From Flavobacteriaceae bacterium (GTDB lineage: Bacteria; Bacteroidota; Bacteroidia; Flavobacteriales; Weeksellaceae), in assembly GCA_031289875.1 (NCBI GenBank), contig JAITOO010000021.1:1-8936 (forward strand): 8,936 nucleotides of DNA, read 5' to 3'. The notes under the pieces were generated by a model. The model was not told where the DNA came from. It searched no databases and saw only the letters and a program-made list of their open reading frames with translations. Shown here piece by piece: positions 6,274 to 8,936 of this stretch. A program made the position numbers and the translations under genes. Every line of letters begins with the position of its first letter. Position 1 is the first letter of the stretch.

Positions 6274-6791
6274 TTAAGATAATTTTCTTTTATTTTTTTC
6301 AGCCGTTTTTCAGCATCTTTTAAATCATCATCATGGTCAAGACATAACACTTTGAAATCATCGTTTTTTGGAATTTTGTCATATTCTTTTGTCAAAGTGA
6401 AGTCCAATAATGTTTCACAAAAAATAGATATGAAATCATTAATTTGAGGCTCTATTTCAGGGTATAATTTTGCCATTTCCTCTTCTGTCATGATATACAT
6501 AGTATCAAAACATTGATATTCCCAGTCACCTGTATTGTATTTCAATTCTCTTATATCTTTTTCTGTTTGATAATATTGAGAATACTCACTGTTTTGATAC
6601 TCTTCCAAAGTTTTGGCAAATTCTTCTTCCGTATTAAAACATAGGTTTACTTCTCCATATTCGGCATTGCAATCATAGGCAAAGGCATAAAAAGTTAAAG
6701 CCGGATTCTCCTTTATAAATTCATCAACGCCGGTTTGGGTAAAAGTCAATAAATCTTCTTTGATTTTGTTAGTATTAATAAATTTATTCAT
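6240..6791 (-). CDS. DUF4303-like small acidic protein, probably inserted in the operon
   Basis: A 183-residue cytoplasmic protein with no signal peptide or membrane segment. Its core (TFYAFAYDCNAEYGEVNLCFNTEEEF, residues 33-58), the YNTGDWEYQ element (85-93) and its length resemble DUF4303, a bacterial family of unknown function; this assignment is from memory of the family pattern. It is rich in Asp/Glu, with a DHDDD cluster at 152-156. I chose ATG at 6791 because the in-frame start at 6818 is TTG and overlaps the previous gene. GC content over eight counted lines (6301-6780) is about 31%, against about 50% over four counted lines of the adjacent methyltransferase gene. The last dozen codons overlap the TrmH-family gene. 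This suggests acquisition into a pre-existing operon. An immunity-like or accessory role is only a guess. Confidence 0.7.
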   Translation of the reverse strand: MNKFINTNKIKEDLLTFTQTGVDEFIKENPALTFYAFAYDCNAEYGEVNLCFNTEEEFAKTLEEYQNSEYSQYYQTEKDIRELKYNTGDWEYQCFDTMYIMTEEEMAKLYPEIEPQINDFISIFCETLLDFTLTKEYDKIPKNDDFKVLCLDHDDDLKDAEKRLKKIKENYLKCPPQNIKNSN

Positions 6792-6814
6792 AACATTTAA
6801 CAGGGTATGGTTTT

Positions 6815-7582
6815 TCAAACTTTCCTCGCCACCGGCAGAATTTCATTTTTAGACAAGGCGTATTTTTTCATATCTTCTTTAGGCAACGTTTCGTAATATT
6901 TCACTTGTTCCACCTGAAAACCTGCCTTTTCCAAACGGTCAAAATAGTCCAAGCCGTACCGGCGCACGTGGTCGTATTGCCCGAAATGCTTTTTGCGTTC
7001 TTCCTTATCGGTAATCGAAAAGTCTTCGTAAGTCTTTTCCAGACTGTATCTCATCGGAACTTGGAAAATCCCCCAGCCGCCGCATTTCATCACGCGGTAC
7101 AGTTCGGACATGGCTTTGGCATCGTCGGGAATATGTTCCAGCACATGATTGCAGAAAACCACGTCAAACGCTTCGTCTTTAAAGGGCAGGGCGAGAATGT
7201 CCGCTTTCACATCAACAATCGGCGAGTACAAATCGGTGGTGATATAATCCAAATTTTTCAAGTTTTTAAATCTTTTCAAAAAACACTGTTCGGGTGCGAT
7301 GCTCAAAACTTTTCGTTTTTTTGTAAAGAAATCCGTGTCCCGCTGTAAATAAAGCCACATCAGGCGGTGGCGTTCCAGAGAAAGCGTTCCGGGAGCGAGA
7401 GCGTTTTCGCGCGGTTTGCCGTATCCGTAGGGGAGGAATTTTCGGTAAGATTTCCCGTCAATCGGGTCGGTAAATCGATTTCCTCTGTAAAAAACGGAAA
7501 CTATCGGCGCAAAAGCGTAACTCCAACGAATAAGCGCGGGGCGGGGAATGAGGTTTAGAAAAAATTTAAAAATTTTTTTCAT
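6815..7582 (-). CDS. Class I SAM-dependent methyltransferase with atypical motif I
   Basis: A 255-residue Rossmann-fold methyltransferase of the Methyltransf_11 type; its substrate is unknown. After a basic/hydrophobic N-terminal segment (MKKIFKFFLNLIPRP, residues 1-15) the SAM region begins at about 91 with KVLSIAPEQCF, where the usual glycine-rich ExGxGxG loop is replaced by SIAPE. Then come TTDLYSP (acidic loop, about 115-121), VDVKADILALPF (123-134), FDVVFCNHVLEHIPDD (139-154) and LYRVMKCGGWGIFQVP (161-176), all typical of the class. The C-terminal part contains FGQYDHVRRYG, a pattern I recall from related flavobacterial methyltransferases. The start is ATG at 7582, sharing its A with the TGA of map (TGATG), which implies translational coupling; the in-frame TTG at 7585 is not needed. 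Its position behind map hints at a protein or translation-related role, but that is only inference. Confidence 0.85.
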   Translation of the reverse strand: MKKIFKFFLNLIPRPALIRWSYAFAPIVSVFYRGNRFTDPIDGKSYRKFLPYGYGKPRENALAPGTLSLERHRLMWLYLQRDTDFFTKKRKVLSIAPEQCFLKRFKNLKNLDYITTDLYSPIVDVKADILALPFKDEAFDVVFCNHVLEHIPDDAKAMSELYRVMKCGGWGIFQVPMRYSLEKTYEDFSITDKEERKKHFGQYDHVRRYGLDYFDRLEKAGFQVEQVKYYETLPKEDMKKYALSKNEILPVARKV

Positions 7583-8400
7583 CAAGAACGTATCGAATGG
7601 TACAAAAATTCGTCTTCTTCGTGAGAGGTAATTCCCAGAGCTTCATAGATGTATCCGTAGGTAGAAAGCAGTCTCGGCTGACCGTCCACTACGGCAACGT
7701 CATGCTCGAAATGGCAGGAAGGTTTGTTGTCGTACGTAGTTACCGTCCAGCCGTCGTTGTGAAATTTCACTTTGTACGTTCCGAGATTAATCATCGGTTC
7801 AATGGCAACGGTCAATCCTTCTTCAATTCTCGGTCCTTTGCCTTTGCGTCCGTAGTTCGGCACTTGCGGGTCTTCGTGCAGGTCTCGTCCCAAGCCGTGT
7901 CCGACCAGTTCGCGCACTACGCCGTAGCCTGCATTTTCGCAGATGAGCTGAATGGCAAAACTGATGTCTCCGATTCTGTTTCCGACTTTGCATTTTCTGA
8001 TGCCTGCATAAAGGCTTTCTTTTGTGATTTCCATCATCTTAGCCACAGCGGGGTCAATTTCTCCGACGGAAAAAGTGTAGGCATGGTCGCTGAAAAATCC
8101 GTTTTTGATTGCGCCGCAGTCCACCGAGATGATGTCGCCTTCCTGCAAGGGCTTGTTGTTTGGAATGCCGTGAACGACCTGCTCGTTGGGCGACATGTTC
8201 AGCGTGTTGGGAAAGTCGTACATTCCCAGAAAACCCGGTACTGCGTCGTGGTCTCGGATAAATTCTTCCGCCAATTTATCCAAATGGAGGCTCGTAACGC
8301 CCGGTTTGATTTCTTTTGCCAGCATTCCCAACGTTTTGGAAACGATTTGGGAGCTTTCATACATTAGTTCGATATCTTCTCTTGTCTTTAATTTTATCAT
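7582..8400 (-). CDS. map: Methionine aminopeptidase, type I
   Basis: Removes the initiator methionine from nascent proteins co-translationally, after deformylation, at the ribosome exit in the cytoplasm. The 272-residue protein has the M24A pita-bread fold without an N-terminal zinc finger or the type II insertion, as in other bacterial type I enzymes. The dinuclear metal ligands are all visible: Asp94 (SVDCG), Asp105 (SDHAYTF), His168 (GHGLGR), Glu201 (AIEPM) and Glu232 (FEHDVAV). The conserved substrate-binding His78 (VVHGIP) is also present. The C-terminal tail (GYIYEALGITSHEEDEF) is characteristic of Bacteroidetes homologues. The ATG at 8400 overlaps the stop of the upstream HAD gene by four bases (ATGA), and its own TGA overlaps the next start. 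It sits in an operon of translation and RNA-modification genes rather than next to infA or secY, where many bacteria keep it. Confidence 0.96.
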   Translation of the reverse strand: MIKLKTREDIELMYESSQIVSKTLGMLAKEIKPGVTSLHLDKLAEEFIRDHDAVPGFLGMYDFPNTLNMSPNEQVVHGIPNNKPLQEGDIISVDCGAIKNGFFSDHAYTFSVGEIDPAVAKMMEITKESLYAGIRKCKVGNRIGDISFAIQLICENAGYGVVRELVGHGLGRDLHEDPQVPNYGRKGKGPRIEEGLTVAIEPMINLGTYKVKFHNDGWTVTTYDNKPSCHFEHDVAVVDGQPRLLSTYGYIYEALGITSHEEDEFLYHSIRS

Positions 8401-8843
8401 TTTCCGAAAAGTCTTGAAAAAAATCCTTCTTTTTTTTGGGATTTTCTTTTGGAGTAAGGGATAACTTCCTTACCCTCAATGTCAAATTCTATTTTATATT
8501 TAATAATTTCATAAATTTCTCCCCAGCCGGGAAAACCGCCCAAGTTGCGGTCGTCAATGAAATAGTCCGCATGGATTTTCCGGCTTTGTGCGGCGGGGTC
8601 GAAAGTTTCGCCCTCGAAACTGTTGTTTGCGGCGTAAAATTCCACACCGTTTTGTCTGCAAAATTCTACAGCTTCGTTCAATCTTCGTCCGTAACGGTAC
8701 GTCCATAGAATTAGGCGGTAGCCTTTTGACTGCAATTTTTTCAAAGTGTCGAAAGCAAACAATTTGACTTTCCCAATTTCGGGATAAGCGTCTTCAACGA
8801 TGGTTCCGTCAAAATCAACGGCGATGATCTTGTTGTTATTCAT
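8397..8843 (-). CDS. BT0820-like HAD-superfamily hydrolase
   Basis: A 148-residue HAD-fold protein, likely a Mg-dependent phosphatase of unknown substrate. Motif I is VDFDGTI (residues 9-15, with Asp10 as nucleophile and Asp12 as acid/base); motif II is ILWTYR (Thr48); motif IV is ADYFIDDRNLGG (Asp97/Asp98). The sequence closely matches the pattern I know for BT0820 of Bacteroides thetaiotaomicron (IAVDFDGTIVE..YPEIGK, LILWTYR, FIDDRNLGG.P.WGEIY). There is no cap domain, so large or protein-linked substrates are conceivable. A C-terminal extension of about 30 residues beyond the core is basic and ends in an amphipathic FFSRLFGK-like tail. The start is ATG at 8843, 16 bases after the predicted transcription start. 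It is the first gene of the operon, overlapping map by four bases. Confidence 0.88.
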   Translation of the reverse strand: MNNNKIIAVDFDGTIVEDAYPEIGKVKLFAFDTLKKLQSKGYRLILWTYRYGRRLNEAVEFCRQNGVEFYAANNSFEGETFDPAAQSRKIHADYFIDDRNLGGFPGWGEIYEIIKYKIEFDIEGKEVIPYSKRKSQKKEGFFSRLFGK

Positions 8844-8865
8844 AATCTTGTGATAAAAAGGAGTT

Positions 8866-8896
8866 CAAAGTTACGACTTTTTGTTTAATTAGGAAA
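8866..8896 (-). promoter_or_regulatory. Promoter of the HAD-map-methyltransferase operon
   Basis: On the minus strand TTTC (8896-8893), a 19-base spacer, then TAACTTTG (8873-8866) match the Bacteroidetes promoter with one mismatch in the -33 box. Initiation near 8859 would leave a leader of about 16 nt before the ATG at 8843. As is usual in this phylum, no strong Shine-Dalgarno sequence is present. Confidence 0.6.
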
Positions 8897-8936
8897 AAGT
8901 ATTTGTATGTTTTCTTGAAAACGCAGATTCAACAAC

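Noticed and set aside
6792..6818. TTG start for the DUF4303-like gene at 6818
   Set aside because: It overlaps the upstream stop and adds nine residues of no clear family; ATG at 6791 fits better.
7597..8367. A 256-codon plus-strand frame across map
   Set aside because: It is antisense to map, which has all its metal ligands; the composition (many F, V, R, H) is typical of a mirror frame.

Overview
This window looks like a chromosomal segment of a Bacteroidetes bacterium, most likely a flavobacterium of the Weeksellaceae/Chryseobacterium type. Four things point there: promoter elements of the Bacteroidetes form (TTTG, about 19 bases, TAnnTTTG) upstream of several genes; a remnant of a type IX secretion (T9SS) style surface protein; a DPP5-like exopeptidase with an 'AQ' signal-peptidase site; and housekeeping proteins (type I methionine aminopeptidase, BT0820-like HAD protein) whose sequences match that phylum. 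The genus call is an inference from remembered family resemblance, not from a search.

Layout. Positions 1-793 (minus strand) carry the decayed C-terminal half of a T9SS-type surface protein. It has no start codon and an in-frame TGA, and it runs off the left edge. It abuts a small intact secreted protein of unknown function (794-1351, minus) that has its own promoter. The gap up to 1813 holds a 97-bp imperfect palindrome containing four phased CAAGATT heptamers. lysC, a monofunctional and probably lysine-sensitive aspartate kinase, follows on the plus strand (1814-3133). A 520-bp, very AT-rich gap (about 20% GC) then contains a near-perfect orphan promoter at 3179-3209 and a textbook intrinsic terminator at 3539-3574. 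Together they delimit a possible non-coding RNA of about 360 nt.

From 3654 to the right edge everything is on the minus strand. dpp5 (3654-5618) is a stand-alone unit with its own promoter. Upstream of it is a tight five-gene operon read from 8843 leftward: BT0820-like HAD hydrolase, map, a class I SAM methyltransferase, a DUF4303-like small protein, and a TrmH/SpoU RNA methyltransferase. Stop and start codons overlap or nearly touch throughout. A Bacteroidetes promoter precedes the first gene and an intrinsic terminator follows the last.

The operon is mainly housekeeping: N-terminal Met removal from new proteins, RNA methylation, and a HAD phosphatase. The exception is the DUF4303-like gene. 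It is about 31% GC against about 50% in the adjacent methyltransferase gene, and its last codons overlap the trmH-family start, which suggests later insertion. I see no transposase, CRISPR array, tRNA, rRNA, phage module or multi-gene defence system, and no convincing new system. The most useful leads are the candidate RNA, the palindrome, the inserted gene and the surface-protein remnant.
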